Source: Corylus avellana (Eukaryota; Streptophyta; Magnoliopsida; Fagales; Betulaceae). Taken from it: 64,000 nucleotides of DNA. This document shows positions 52,001 through 62,009 of this stretch, one piece after another. The stretch lies in the NCBI RefSeq assembly GCF_901000735.1, contig NC_081542.1, forward strand, positions 47,656,238-47,720,237, read 5' to 3'. The first letter of the stretch is position 1. Each line of letters starts with the position of its first letter. Both the position numbers and the translations under genes were made by a program. The notes under the pieces were generated by a model that was not told the origin of the DNA, searched no databases, and saw only the letters and a program-made list of their open reading frames with translations.

Positions 52001-53388
52001 GGCGTGAAGCTATGCAAGCAGATCTTGATGCTTTGCAAGCAAACAACACATGGGTGTTAACCTCTCTACCCTCTGGTAAGAAAGCTATTGGTTGCAAGTG
52101 GGTGTATAAAACAAAGCTCCAGGCTGATGGCAGTATAGAGAGACACAAGGCTAGGTTGGTGGCAAAATGGTATACTCAGAGTGAGGGTTTAGATTATCAC
52201 GAAACATTTTCCTCTGTTGCCAAACTTACTACTATTAGATGTCTTTTAGCCATTGCAGCAGCTAACAATTGGTTCCTTCACCAATTGGATGTCAACAATG
52301 CCTTTCTCCATGGAGATCTTGATGAAGAGGTGTACATGGCTGTTCCACCTGGTTTTTCCATCAAGGGGGAGCCACAGGTGTGTTAATTGACAAAGTCTCT
52401 ATATGGATTGAAGCAAGCCTCTCGCCAGTGGTTTTCTAAGTTCTCCAATACACTGGTTCCTCAAGGATTTATAAAGATAGTCTTTTCACCAGAACTGAGG
52501 GTTCGGTTTTTATTGCCCTTTTGGTTTATGTGGATGATATTGTCTTGGCTAGTAACAACTCTGCAGCCATCAAACAGCTTACTTCTTCTCTCAATGAGAA
52601 ATTTAAACTTAAAGACTTGGGGAAGTTGAAGTTTTTTTCTTGGCTTAGAGGTAGCTAGATCAGACAAAGGAATCTCTTTATCTCAAAGTATGTGTTGGAG
52701 ATCCTTCAAGATTCTAGTTTATTGGCTTCTAAACCATCTAAATTTCCTATAGAATAGAACATCAAACTTTCTAAGGATGTTGGTTCCTTATTGGCAGATC
52801 CAAAGCTACAGACGTCTCATTGGCAGATTGATTTACCTCACAATCACACGTCCTGATTTAGCTTATGTGGTTCATACTCTTAGTTAGTTCATGGATCAAC
52901 CCTGGCAGCCTCATTTAGATGCTGCTCAAATGGTGTTAAGGTACTTAAAGGCTTCTCCTAGTCAAGGGTTATTCTTTCCTTCTTCATCAGATCTTCAGGT
53001 AAAATCTTTTTGCGATGCTAATTGGGCTGGCTGCTTGGACACTCGAAGGTCCATTACTAGTTATTGTATTTTTATTGGTGATGCCATAGTTTCGTGGAAG
53101 TCAAAGAAACAACAGACGGTCTCTAGATCATTTGCTGAGTCTGAGTATAGGGCTATGGCATCCACTTGCTGTGAGGTTACCTGGCTATTCAGTTTACTCA
53201 AGGATTTACAAATCCTTCATCAACAGCCTGCAGCTCTTTTCTGCGACAGCAAGGCTGCAATTCATATTGCAGCCAATCCAGTATACCATGAACGCACCAA
53301 GCACATAGAAATTGACTGTCACCTTGTCAGGGAAAAGATTCAACAAGGTCTTTACTTTACATGTTTCTTCTGCTGCCAACTTAGCTGA
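49090..53388 (+). pseudogene. copia gag-pol
   Basis: The Gag N-terminus (PLTGENYNTWSRSM, 49166 on) is of the Retrotran_gag_3 type; its frame is broken by stops at 49087 and 49460. The zinc knuckle near 49875 reads CTHRGISGHTIDKC, with Arg where the second Cys is expected. The protease motif at about 50268 is DAGATDHM instead of the usual DSGATDHM. Pre-integrase zinc region and integrase core lie at about 50660-51060 ([14 protein letters not shown]), with a stop at 51002. The reverse transcriptase spans about 51990-52660, including the VDDIVLASN block in a second frame. RNase H is at about 53010-53370 ([24 protein letters not shown]). At least six stops or frameshifts make it inactive. Confidence 0.9.
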
Positions 53389-53476
53389 TATATTTACCAA
53401 GCCTCTTGGTTTTGCACAATTTAGTGCTTTGCTGTCCAAGATGAACATACTCAATATTTTTCATCTTGAGGGGGAG

Positions 53477-53719
53477 TAACATCAGCTCATCATCAACAGA
53501 TTACTCTTTCTTATCTTACATACGTGTATATAAGTTAGTTTAGTTTGTTATATCAGCTAGTTAGTTATGTAAGTTGAAACTGTTATGTTAGTTATGTTGT
53601 TAGCCTATACTCTGTTAGTTGAGTTGTAAAACAGAGTAAACTCATGTATTGCTTTGTATTTTGGCAACTTAGTGAGAACAATTTTGTCTTCAATCTCTTT
53701 CTTTCTTTACAATTTGATA
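53477..53719 (+). repeat. 3' LTR of copia element, copy B
   Basis: 243 bp, TAACATCAG...AATTTGATA, lacking a 4-bp TATA present in the 5' LTR. Confidence 0.93.
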
Positions 53720-54401
53720 TGGTACTTATGGGTGTATATTAAGGGCATTGTCCAAGGAAGGGAGAGCGAAGGAAGCAATTCAGATATATCAAGCAGTTCA
53801 GATATATAGTTCAATCTCGGAAAGGGTTCTTACAGTGAGTGATAGTAGTTATAATGCATTTGTAAATGTTCTTTGTAAGGAAGATCAGTCCGAGGAGGGT
53901 TGTGAATTGTTAAGGGATGCCCTAAGAAGAGGAAGCAGTCAATGTGCATCAGCATTGTCTGAATTCATAGCATCACAATGTAGGAAAGGTAGATGGAGAG
54001 AAGCAGAGGATTTGTTGAATGTGATTCTAGAGAAAGGGTTAATGCCAGATTCGTCTTGTTGTTGCTCCTTGGTGGTGCATTACTGTTCCAATAGACGCAT
54101 TGATTCAGCCATTGCATTGCATAATAAGATGGAAAGATGGAATATTACTTTGGATGTAGCAACTTATAATGTACTTCTCGATAGGCTTGTTGCAGGGAGG
54201 AGGATTGAAGAAGCGGTCAGGGTGTTTGATTACATGAGAAGACTGAACTTGGTGAGCAGTGCAAGTTTTACAAGCATGATTCGTGGGCTTTGTCGCGTAA
54301 AGGAACTCAGAAAAGCCATGAAAATTCATGACGAGATGTTGAGCATGGGGCTTAAACCTGATCAAGCAACATATAAGCGGTTGATTTTTGGGTTTAAGTA
54401 A

Positions 54402-55230
54402 CAGATTGTTGTGTTTGACAAGAGTCCATTTTGGCTTTAACCATCTCTTGTAAATTGGCCGGCATGATCAGGCCATGTACTGCACCTTTTGATGCGCGAT
54501 ACAAAGAAGCTCTAAGTTTGTAAACCTAGACTTCCTAGTGACAAAAGAAAATGAAAAATTTCCCCCATCTTTATTTGCCCATGTTTGCACTACCAAGTAC
54601 CAAGTAATGTGAATGTTACCTCTTGCTCGATATCATAATCATCATGGCGGAGCCAAGAAAGAGCCAAACATGAATGAGAAATATACTAGAAGCTCATAAC
54701 CATAGGAATTAGAAAAAAAACATCACAAATTATATTCTTTGTTTTTATTTATTTCGTCTAATTTTTGGATGTTGAGACTAGATTATGGATACTTGTAAAA
54801 CACAAAACTTAAGTGGTATTTGTCAGCATATGTGCAGATAATATATATGATATCCGCCCGCTTGAAATTAGGGGTTGAGAATTCACACGTAACCCATGAG
54901 ATGGGCAAATGCAGAGCAATTTTAATCGCTTACTTAAACACCATTATATGTATAAATCATTTACCTTAAGAGTTCTTAACATAACTTTACAAAATAATTT
55001 TGGAAGTTCTAATCAATATTTTCTAATTGAATGGTTCTTGTTGGTACAAGTGAATGTAAAATGTGAAATGACACTTGAAAATGCTTAGTAGTGTTTGATT
55101 TCCCACAAATATAATCGTATTTACAGCCTTAATAGCAGAGGCTAAATAAGTCAAGGTCTCCCCCAACTACACAAAACAAAAACCCCTCTCTCTCTCTCTC
55201 TCTCGCTCTCCGAGACCCCAAAAACCAAAA
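54402..55230. other. Spacer between PPR-B and OST3-1
   Basis: Paralogous to 32673-32905 plus 45344-45868 of copy A, but without the gypsy insert: the empty site is at about 54632-54640 (ATATCATAATCATCATGG). The last 50 bp contain a CT microsatellite (near 55185-55205) in the OST3-1 leader. No other gene. Confidence 0.75.
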
Positions 55231-56253
55231 ATGGCTCTCCGTCTCTTCCTCCTCATCGCCGTGTTTTCCCTCACCCTCTTCTCCGTCTCGGTCAGGTCCT
55301 CCGACTCGGACCTTGTATCAGAACTCCTGGCCCTCCAGTCCCACTCCAAATCGGGCGTTATCCACCTCGACGACCGCTCCGTCTCGCGCTTCCTGACCTC
55401 GCCCAAGACCCCCAGGCCCTACTCCCTGCTCGTCTTCTTCGACGCGACCCAACTCCACGACAAGGCCGAGCTCCAGCTGAAGACCCTCCATGCCGAGTTC
55501 TCGCTCCTCGCCAAATCCTTCATCACAAACAACCAAGACCCCGATTCCTCCTCCCACGGCAAGCTCTTCTTCTGCGACCTTGAGTTCAAGGAGTCCCAGT
55601 CCAGCTTCGCGCTCTTCGGCGTCAATTCCCTCCCTCACATCAAGCTCATCGGCCCGAATCAGACCCCGAAACAGTCCGATCAGATGGACCAGGGAGACTT
55701 CTCCAGGCTTGCCGAGTCGATGTCCCATTTCGTCGAGTCCAAGACCAATCTCGTCGTCGGCCCGATCCACCGCCCACCGTTTCTCTCGAAGAAGCAATTG
55801 GCGTTGGTCATTGTGGGTATTCTCATTTGGATTCCATTTGCTGTGAAGAAGATTGTGATGGGTGAGACTCTGCTCCACGACCCGAAACTCTGGCTGGCGG
55901 GTTCGGTGTTCGTCTACTTCTTCAGCGTCTCGGGCGCGATGCACAACATCATTCGGAAGATGCCCATGTTCCTGGCGGACCGGAACGACCCAAACAAGCT
56001 GGTATTCTTCTACCAGGGCTCGGGAATGCAGCTCGGGGCGGAGGGGTTCGCGATCGGGTTCTTGTACACGATTGTGGGTCTGTTGCTGGCGTTCATGACG
56101 CGTGTTCTCGTGAAGGCGAAGAATGTGAACGTGCAGAGGGCGGTGATGATTGTTTCGCTGTTCGTTTCTTTTTGGGCGGTCAAGAAGGTGGTCTATTTGG
56201 ATAATTGGAAGACTGGTTATGGGATCCATGGATTTTGGCCTTCAAGTTGGTAA
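55231..56253 (+). CDS. OST3: Oligosaccharyltransferase subunit OST3/OST6 (copy 1)
   Basis: Uninterrupted 340-aa frame. Residues 1-24 are a signal peptide. About 25-185 form the ER-lumenal thioredoxin-like domain (YSLLVFFDATQLHDKAELQL, GVNSLPHIKLIG). Four membrane segments follow near 190-208, 222-238, 270-290 and 303-318, and the tail is GIHGFWPSSW. The protein is a subunit of the complex that transfers the lipid-linked glycan to Asn of nascent proteins. Yeast Ost3/Ost6 and human TUSC3/MAGT1 have a CxxC in this domain; here the whole protein has one Cys (FFCDLEF), so it cannot act as a CxxC oxidoreductase. Coding DNA is strongly GC-rich. The 3' UTR probably has an intron (GTAATGAC near 56268 to TTGCAG near 56432). 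Confidence 0.96.
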   Translation: MALRLFLLIAVFSLTLFSVSVRSSDSDLVSELLALQSHSKSGVIHLDDRSVSRFLTSPKTPRPYSLLVFFDATQLHDKAELQLKTLHAEFSLLAKSFITNNQDPDSSSHGKLFFCDLEFKESQSSFALFGVNSLPHIKLIGPNQTPKQSDQMDQGDFSRLAESMSHFVESKTNLVVGPIHRPPFLSKKQLALVIVGILIWIPFAVKKIVMGETLLHDPKLWLAGSVFVYFFSVSGAMHNIIRKMPMFLADRNDPNKLVFFYQGSGMQLGAEGFAIGFLYTIVGLLLAFMTRVLVKAKNVNVQRAVMIVSLFVSFWAVKKVVYLDNWKTGYGIHGFWPSSW

Positions 56254-58468
56254 TAAGCTACAAAAAGGTAATGACTTTTTTGGGTTATTAGTGAAAAGTG
56301 GTTGAAGTCGGTGTTGGAATTTGATGTTTTAATGTAGAACTTTTGATGATAATCGAGACAATGTAGATTGTTACTTTTAAAATTTTTGGTTGAAAACCAT
56401 TTGGTAGATCAATTTCGTAATGTTGATTGCAGGTTTTGCTTTATAATAATCTTCACCTTGTTTGCTTTGGAAGAATTACGCTAGGGAGCACTTGAGGTGG
56501 GAGTGGACCAATTGGCTAAATGCTCAGAGGCTAGATAGGTTAGGGAAGTCTAACAGTGGTTTATCGGGTTGGATGGAACAATGGCGATATTGCGTTTGGT
56601 AAAGTTGTTACTGTGAGATCCCTCCACGACGTCTAAAGTATGATAGATTGGTTATGCTGAGTTCCATCAATTTATAATTTGCATTTGACGATAATATAGT
56701 GATTTGTAGTGATAGCTATTTCTGAATATCATTTACCGTTGACATTGCTAGCTGCCATGCCCCCTCTTCATAACTCCGTCATTTTAATCTTGCTTTTTTA
56801 GTAGGCTGTTTATTCTGTTTGAGTGTCCTGGTTGTGATGGCATAAATGGTATTTGCCTATTTTTCCGGATGAGTCACTTGTCTATATTATTTATCCAAAT
56901 ACATTATGAAGGATCCTTATTTGGCTAGATATTTTTGTGTCCCCCAGTTGTTGACCAAGATCGACGTGCATAATCTGTGAAAGCGTCTCAAAAGCTGGTC
57001 ATTCTTGAAATTCAATTTGCTGTAGAATAGTTATTAGTGTTTAATGGCGTTATTGAGGGCAAAAACCTAGAAAGGTCAGGTCACTTTGCTTGATGTGAAT
57101 GTGTGGTTGTTGCTGCTTGTTTTGGATATCAAATGGTCAGAAGAAAATTACCCAGACTCTTCGCTGTGACAGTGTGAATTATAGTGCTTCTTTGGAGTAA
57201 ATTATGAGTTTTGAATAGCTTAGGTCATGGTCTTTTCATTTAGATGTGAAGTTATCTTTGTGCTACAGACCTCTAAGTTTTCATTGGACTATGCACCTGT
57301 CCATTTAAACTGGTTCCTTAAATTTAATCTTTGCTATTTGGTTGATAATTCACATTTAGGCATGCCTAGTTTCACCTGTCCAGTTTATACTGAGCCTGAA
57401 TGAAAACTGTATATTAAAACAATTATATCTGGTCGTTAACAGGATGGTTTCACAACGTATGTGTGTGAGTCTGTGGTAAATTCAATTGTAGTAGTGATGG
57501 AATGGATAGGTAGTCCCTTCATCTACAGGTATCGTTTTGTTACTTCACCAACTTTTTTGGGTTCCTATGAAACTAACACTATGTTTGTAAGTTTCTAAGG
57601 AAAATGAATCATGGAACCAATAATACTTATCCATTGTGAAAGAAAAGGGAATGAATGGATAGGTAGTCCTTCTTTGGGCAGTAAGCGGAAAACCTGAGGA
57701 GGGGTATGGCGTTCCTCACAAATCCTTTCCTTTCTTAAAAACTCCCAAACAAGAGAAAATACCAATTCCTACATTAGCTGTTGTTCCTCTCCTTTACTTT
57801 CCAGCCAAATCTCCTTTCCAAACACTCTGTAGGGGGATCCTTTTTCTGCTTTCGGTTTCTTATGTATATTCCGGTTTTGACCCCTACTTTTGTCATGATA
57901 CGTATAGTAAGCTTGGAAACTGAATTCACATTTCTGAGTGTTCTGTGGGGAGTCAGCCTGAGAATAAGGTTCTGGGTAATTGCTTATGCATCTGAGTTTA
58001 AATTGCAATGTATATGGAATTTGATGTAGTGTCTTGAGTTAAGCTGAAGGACAAGCTTGGAAGAAAATTGGGACTCGATCTAGGTCACAGAAAAAGAGAT
58101 GATTTCAGCTTTAACGCAGACAGTGCAAGAGGCTAACTCTTGGCTTAGGAACCCCCATTATAATTTGAGGGCAGGAAATTCTCCCTTATCTAGTTGATGC
58201 CCCATCTGATTCTTATTTATGTTACAATTTTATTTAAGCTCCTCAATAGTCTTGTAGTTTTCTTAATAGTATTATAGCCTTTTCCAGTGGAGGCTATAGC
58301 ACTGTAAGGAACTTTATTGGATATCAAGGGAACTTTCCCGTCTCAAAGGTGTCTTACTTAATCTAGGCGGTCTTCTTATGGAAGGCCTTATTCCAAAATT
58401 TTCCCTAGTGTTCTGAGAATTGAGAAACAAGCCCTCCCTTCTAGCTTGTGTTTAGAAAAATATATTTT
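56254..58468. other. 3' flank of OST3-1 and unique spacer
   Basis: 56254-56590 matches the 3' flank of OST3-2 (59645-59945) and then diverges. 56600-58468 has no copy elsewhere in the window and no supported gene. It runs into a second assembly gap. Confidence 0.6.
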
Positions 58469-58568
58469 NNNNNNNNNNNNNNNNNNNNNNNNNNNNNNNN
58501 NNNNNNNNNNNNNNNNNNNNNNNNNNNNNNNNNNNNNNNNNNNNNNNNNNNNNNNNNNNNNNNNNNNN
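58469..58568. other. Assembly gap (100 N)
   Basis: Exactly 100 Ns, ending at a CT microsatellite (58569-58601) in the leader of OST3-2. Low complexity may have stopped the assembly here. Confidence 0.99.
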
Positions 58569-58569
58569 C

Positions 58570-58603
<34 letters not shown>

Positions 58604-58621
58604 AGACCCCAAAAACCAAAA

Positions 58622-59644
58622 ATGGCTCCCCGTCTCTTCCTCCTCATCGCCGTGTTTTCCCTCACCCTCTTCTCCGTCTCGGTCAGGTCCTCCGACTCGG
58701 ACCTTGTATCAGAACTCCTGGCCCTCCAGTCCGACTCCAAATCGGGCGTTATCCACCTCGACGACCACTCCGTCTCGCGCTTCCTGACCTCGCCCAAGAC
58801 CCCCAGGCCCTACTCCCTGTTCGTCTTCTTCGACGTGGCCCAACTCCACGACAAGGCCGAGCTCCAGCTGAAGACCCTCCATGCCGAGTTCTCGCTCCTC
58901 GCCAAATCCTTCATCACAAACAACCAAGACCCCGATTCCTCCTCCCACGGCAAGCTCTTCTTCTGCGATCTTGAGTTCAAGGAGTCCCAGTCCACCTTCG
59001 CGCTCTTCGGCGTCAATTCCCTCCCTCACATCAGCCTCATCGGCCCGAATCAGACCCCGAAACAGTCCGATCAGATGGACCAGGGAGACTTCTCCAGGAT
59101 TGCCGAGTCGATGTCCCATTTCGTCGAGTCCAAGACCAATCTCGTCGTCGGCCCGATCCACCGCCCACCGTTTCTCTCGAAGAAGCAATTGGCGTTGGTC
59201 ATTGTGGGTATTCTCATTTGGATTCCATTTGCTGTGAAGAAGATTGTGATGGGTGAGACTCCGCTCCACGACCCGAAACTCTGGCTGGTGGGTTCGGTGT
59301 TCGTCTACTTCTTCAGCGTCTCGGGCGCGATGCACAACATCATTCGGAAGATGCCCATGTTCCTGGCGGACCGGAACGTCCCGAACAAGCTGGTATTCTT
59401 TTACCAGGGCTCGGGAGTGCAGCTCGGGGCGGAGGGGTTCGCGGTCGGGTTCTTGTACACGATTGTGGGTCTGTTGCTGGCGTTCATGACGCGTGTGCTC
59501 GTGAAGGTGAAGAATGTGAACGTGCAGATGGCGGTGATGATTGTTTCGCTGTTCGTTTCGTTTTGGGCGGTCAAGAAGGTGGTCTATTTGGATAATTGGA
59601 AGACTGGTTATGGGATCCACGGATTTTGGCCTCCAAGTTGGTAA
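58622..59644 (+). CDS. OST3: Oligosaccharyltransferase subunit OST3/OST6 (copy 2)
   Basis: 340 aa, same length and layout as the copy at 55231-56253, with 17 amino-acid differences (95% identity) and no indel. Examples: MAP for MAL at the start, FFDVAQ for FFDATQ, GETP for GETL, DRNVP for DRNDP. Both have the single Cys and no CxxC. An open frame extends upstream across the gap only because Ns are read through; the ATG at 58622, in the same AAAAATGGCTC context as copy 1, is the start. Upstream sequence is cut by the gap after 50 bp, so promoter integrity cannot be judged. May be a tandem paralogue or an alternative haplotype. Confidence 0.95.
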   Translation: MAPRLFLLIAVFSLTLFSVSVRSSDSDLVSELLALQSDSKSGVIHLDDHSVSRFLTSPKTPRPYSLFVFFDVAQLHDKAELQLKTLHAEFSLLAKSFITNNQDPDSSSHGKLFFCDLEFKESQSTFALFGVNSLPHISLIGPNQTPKQSDQMDQGDFSRIAESMSHFVESKTNLVVGPIHRPPFLSKKQLALVIVGILIWIPFAVKKIVMGETPLHDPKLWLVGSVFVYFFSVSGAMHNIIRKMPMFLADRNVPNKLVFFYQGSGVQLGAEGFAVGFLYTIVGLLLAFMTRVLVKVKNVNVQMAVMIVSLFVSFWAVKKVVYLDNWKTGYGIHGFWPPSW

Positions 59645-60156
59645 TAAGCTACAAAAAGGTAATGACTTTTTTGGGTTATTAGATTGTTACTTATAAAAGG
59701 TGATGATAATCGAGACAATGTAGATTGTTACTTATAAAATTTTTGGTTGAAAACCATTTGGTAGATCAATTTCGTAATGTTGATTGCAGGTTTTGCTTTA
59801 TAATATAATCTTCGCCATGTTTGCTTTGGAAGAATTACGTTAGGGAGCACTTGAGGTGGGAGTGGACCAATTGGCTAAATGCTCAGAGGCTAGATAGGTT
59901 AGGGAAGTCTAACAGTGGTTTTTCGGGTTGGATGGAACAATGGCGACGTCGCTATCACGACATTCCCTCTGGTCTTGTTTACTTGGCCTTCTACTATTAT
60001 TATTATTATTATGAGCTACCAATTTCAACATAAACATTCTTACTTCTTTTTTTTTTTTTTTTTTTTTTAAATATTCATACTTTTTCTTATATCAATTAAT
60101 TTTTGTTACAATATCGGACCAAAATTTTTTAACAAACACACCTTAAAAATTGCTAA
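59645..60156. other. 3' flank of OST3-2
   Basis: 59645-59945 parallels the OST3-1 3' flank, including the possible 3'-UTR intron. A short (TTA)n tract lies near 59993-60012. From about 60030 it matches the 5' flank of PPR-A (30105-30230), which joins the two halves of the repeat unit. Confidence 0.65.
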
Positions 60157-61348
60157 GAGTATTCTTAGCAGCTATCCAGCCATTTTACCTATATTTAAAG
60201 ATTCAAACTATTTTTTACTTCCCTACCTACAAAAATTCTACAATAGCTTTCTTTTATTATTAAAATATTATTTTCATTTTCATTAAAATAATATTTTCTT
60301 TTATTCTAAAAACATTTTTCTTTTTCATCTCTCATCTCCGTCTTCTTTCCCTGGTCACATCTTCCAGGATAGTAGTTAGCTGCTTATTGTCTGGAGCAAA
60401 TTTTTTTTTTTTTTAATTTTTAAATATTAAAAAAAAAAAATTGCCCGTTCTTTTCTTTCCCCCAGCCGCATCTCTCTCCCTTTCTAGATCTCAATGATCT
60501 CACTCTCTACCTCACTTTCCCCCAGTAGATTCTCGCTCACGAAGACAGAAAGGGAGAATTTTTGCTATGCCGAATGGTTATCCTCTTTATATTCTTATCC
60601 GCTCAATCATTATCTGCAGCGAAACCAGTGTTAGAAAACAGAGAGAAAACGTGAGAGTGAGGGAGGGAGAGAGAGAGAGAGTTATGGGTATTTGATTGTG
60701 ATGGGGTTGATTCTCTAGGTATTTTTATTTGGGTAATCAATTGTGTTCTTGATGATTTTTGATTGGGTTGTTGTGGAGCTTGTGGTTGAGTTCTTGTTGA
60801 GTTTTGGTGAGTTCTGGAATGATTTAAGTTGTTTGGGGATGATTGATTTTGTGGGTTTTATTTGTTGTTAATTTTGGGTGTAAATCCTTTGAGTGGCCGT
60901 GAGAGTGAAGATGGAGTATTGAAGATGGAGATTTGGTTTCTTGAGGGCAAAAATCAATTGGGTTTCTATTTAATTTTGCTCTACTTGAATCAGATGAAGT
61001 GCATAAGTGCAGAAGATTGCTCTAAGTTGTTCTTTTTATTGTGAGAAAATGGCTTTGTGTCTAGATAAAGTGCAGAAGAAGAAGAGGGCGGAGAAGAAAA
61101 ACGGAGAAATATAATGGAGATGACTGTGTGAAAAGATGTGAGAGGAGAGAGAGTGTTTTTTATTTATTTATTTTTTTTTTTATGATTATAATAATAACAA
61201 GGATCGCCACAATTGAACATTGGGTTCAACCTTGGCAGCTGATGGTTTAAGGAACGGAAATCTGCTGTGAGATTTTTTTTTAGTTTTTAGACATATTTTC
61301 TAAACTTAGAAAATAAACTCCCTTATAAGAAGTCTGTTAAAAATGCTC
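60157..61348. mobile_element. Harbinger-like element upstream of PPR-C (1.2 kb)
   Basis: Termini GAGTATTCTTAGCAG and the reverse complement of the right end, GAGCATTTTTAACAG, match at 12 of 15 positions. A 3-bp TAA flanks both ends (60154-60156, 61349-61351), the duplication type of PIF/Harbinger elements. PPR-A's flank has no insert here (near 30230). No transposase. The interior (about 60475-61190) is not AT-rich TE filler: it has a CT-rich leader, a GA microsatellite and a TG-rich tract resembling a captured plant 5' UTR and intron. Confidence 0.65.
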
Positions 61349-61351
61349 TAA

Positions 61352-62009
61352 GGATAGCAGCAACAATAGCTATGTGGGGAGAAATGGGAATGATAACGTC
61401 AAAGTGTACCAAGCTGAAGTGGTTTCTACCCATATTTTTGTAATGTTTGTCAAGTGGTATGGATTTTAAGAGTGATATTATTGTGGATCAATTGGTTTCT
61501 TGTATATCAAATTAGACTAAAACAATGTCTAGATGAGCCATACTAGTCTTTATTTTACTTTTGAATAAACCGTAAGTAAAGTTCTTTTTATTATTGCTAG
61601 CTTGCGGATTCTCTGCTTTTCACAAAACAGTCCAATCCCCATTCCCCATCTATTATAATGTCAAATTATAAAAATACTTTGACAAAATAAAAATTTTTTG
61701 ATTACTTGCAGCTACCTTCAAGGAGATACCTTACATTGGTTAAAGCAATGGAAAAAATTAGAAGAAAGTAAAATGCAAAAAAATTATACTACTTTATAAA
61801 ATCTTCACATTGAGAGTTTTGTTGGTGATACAGGCTGGGGTTGAACCTTTGAGTGGGCCGACATTAGATGGGTTGGACAACTAGAGCCCAGACCTGAGCT
61901 TTGGTTGACCAGTCATACATACCCAACCCAACTCACTCACCTTGACAGCATCATCTTGACAATCTCAGTTGAAGCCACATGAGAAAAAATTTTCTTAGCG
62001 AGAACCCAA
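61352..62009. other. 5' flank of PPR-C
   Basis: Homologous to 46958-47615 and 30231-30953. No other gene. Confidence 0.65.

Larger units (their letters stand above)
48743..53719 (+). mobile_element. Ty1/copia retrotransposon in PPR-B (5.0 kb)
   Basis: LTRs 48743-48989 and 53477-53719 are about 245 bp and differ at only five substitutions and a 4-bp indel (about 2%), so it is young. Termini are TA...TA rather than TG...CA. A tRNA-Met-type primer site, TGGTATCAGAGC, starts at 48990. The purine tract TTGAGGGGGAG ends at 53476. Flanks are TGCTA (48738-48742) and TGGTA (53720-53724), a target-site duplication with one mismatch; intact PPR-A reads TGCTACTTATGG across the site. Protease-integrase-reverse transcriptase order defines copia. 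Confidence 0.95.
47616..54401 (+). pseudogene. PPR-B, split by a copia element
   Basis: Paralogue of PPR-A in two pieces, 47616-48742 and 53725-54401. Three lesions are visible. A 67-bp tandem duplication (units from 47774 and 47841) shifts the frame. A nonsense TAA lies at 48442-48444 where PPR-A has Tyr. The copia element occupies 48743-53719. After the insert the C-terminal PPR repeats continue in good order, with an extra 18-bp in-frame piece near 53790. Nearly all remaining codons match PPR-A, so loss was recent. Confidence 0.95.

Noticed and set aside
55318..56229. Long 303-codon minus-strand open frame opposite OST3-1 (and its twin at 58709-59620)
   Set aside because: Shadow of the GC-rich, codon-biased sense gene. 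Composition is H/E/R-rich with no family motif, and the sense frame is clearly the real protein.
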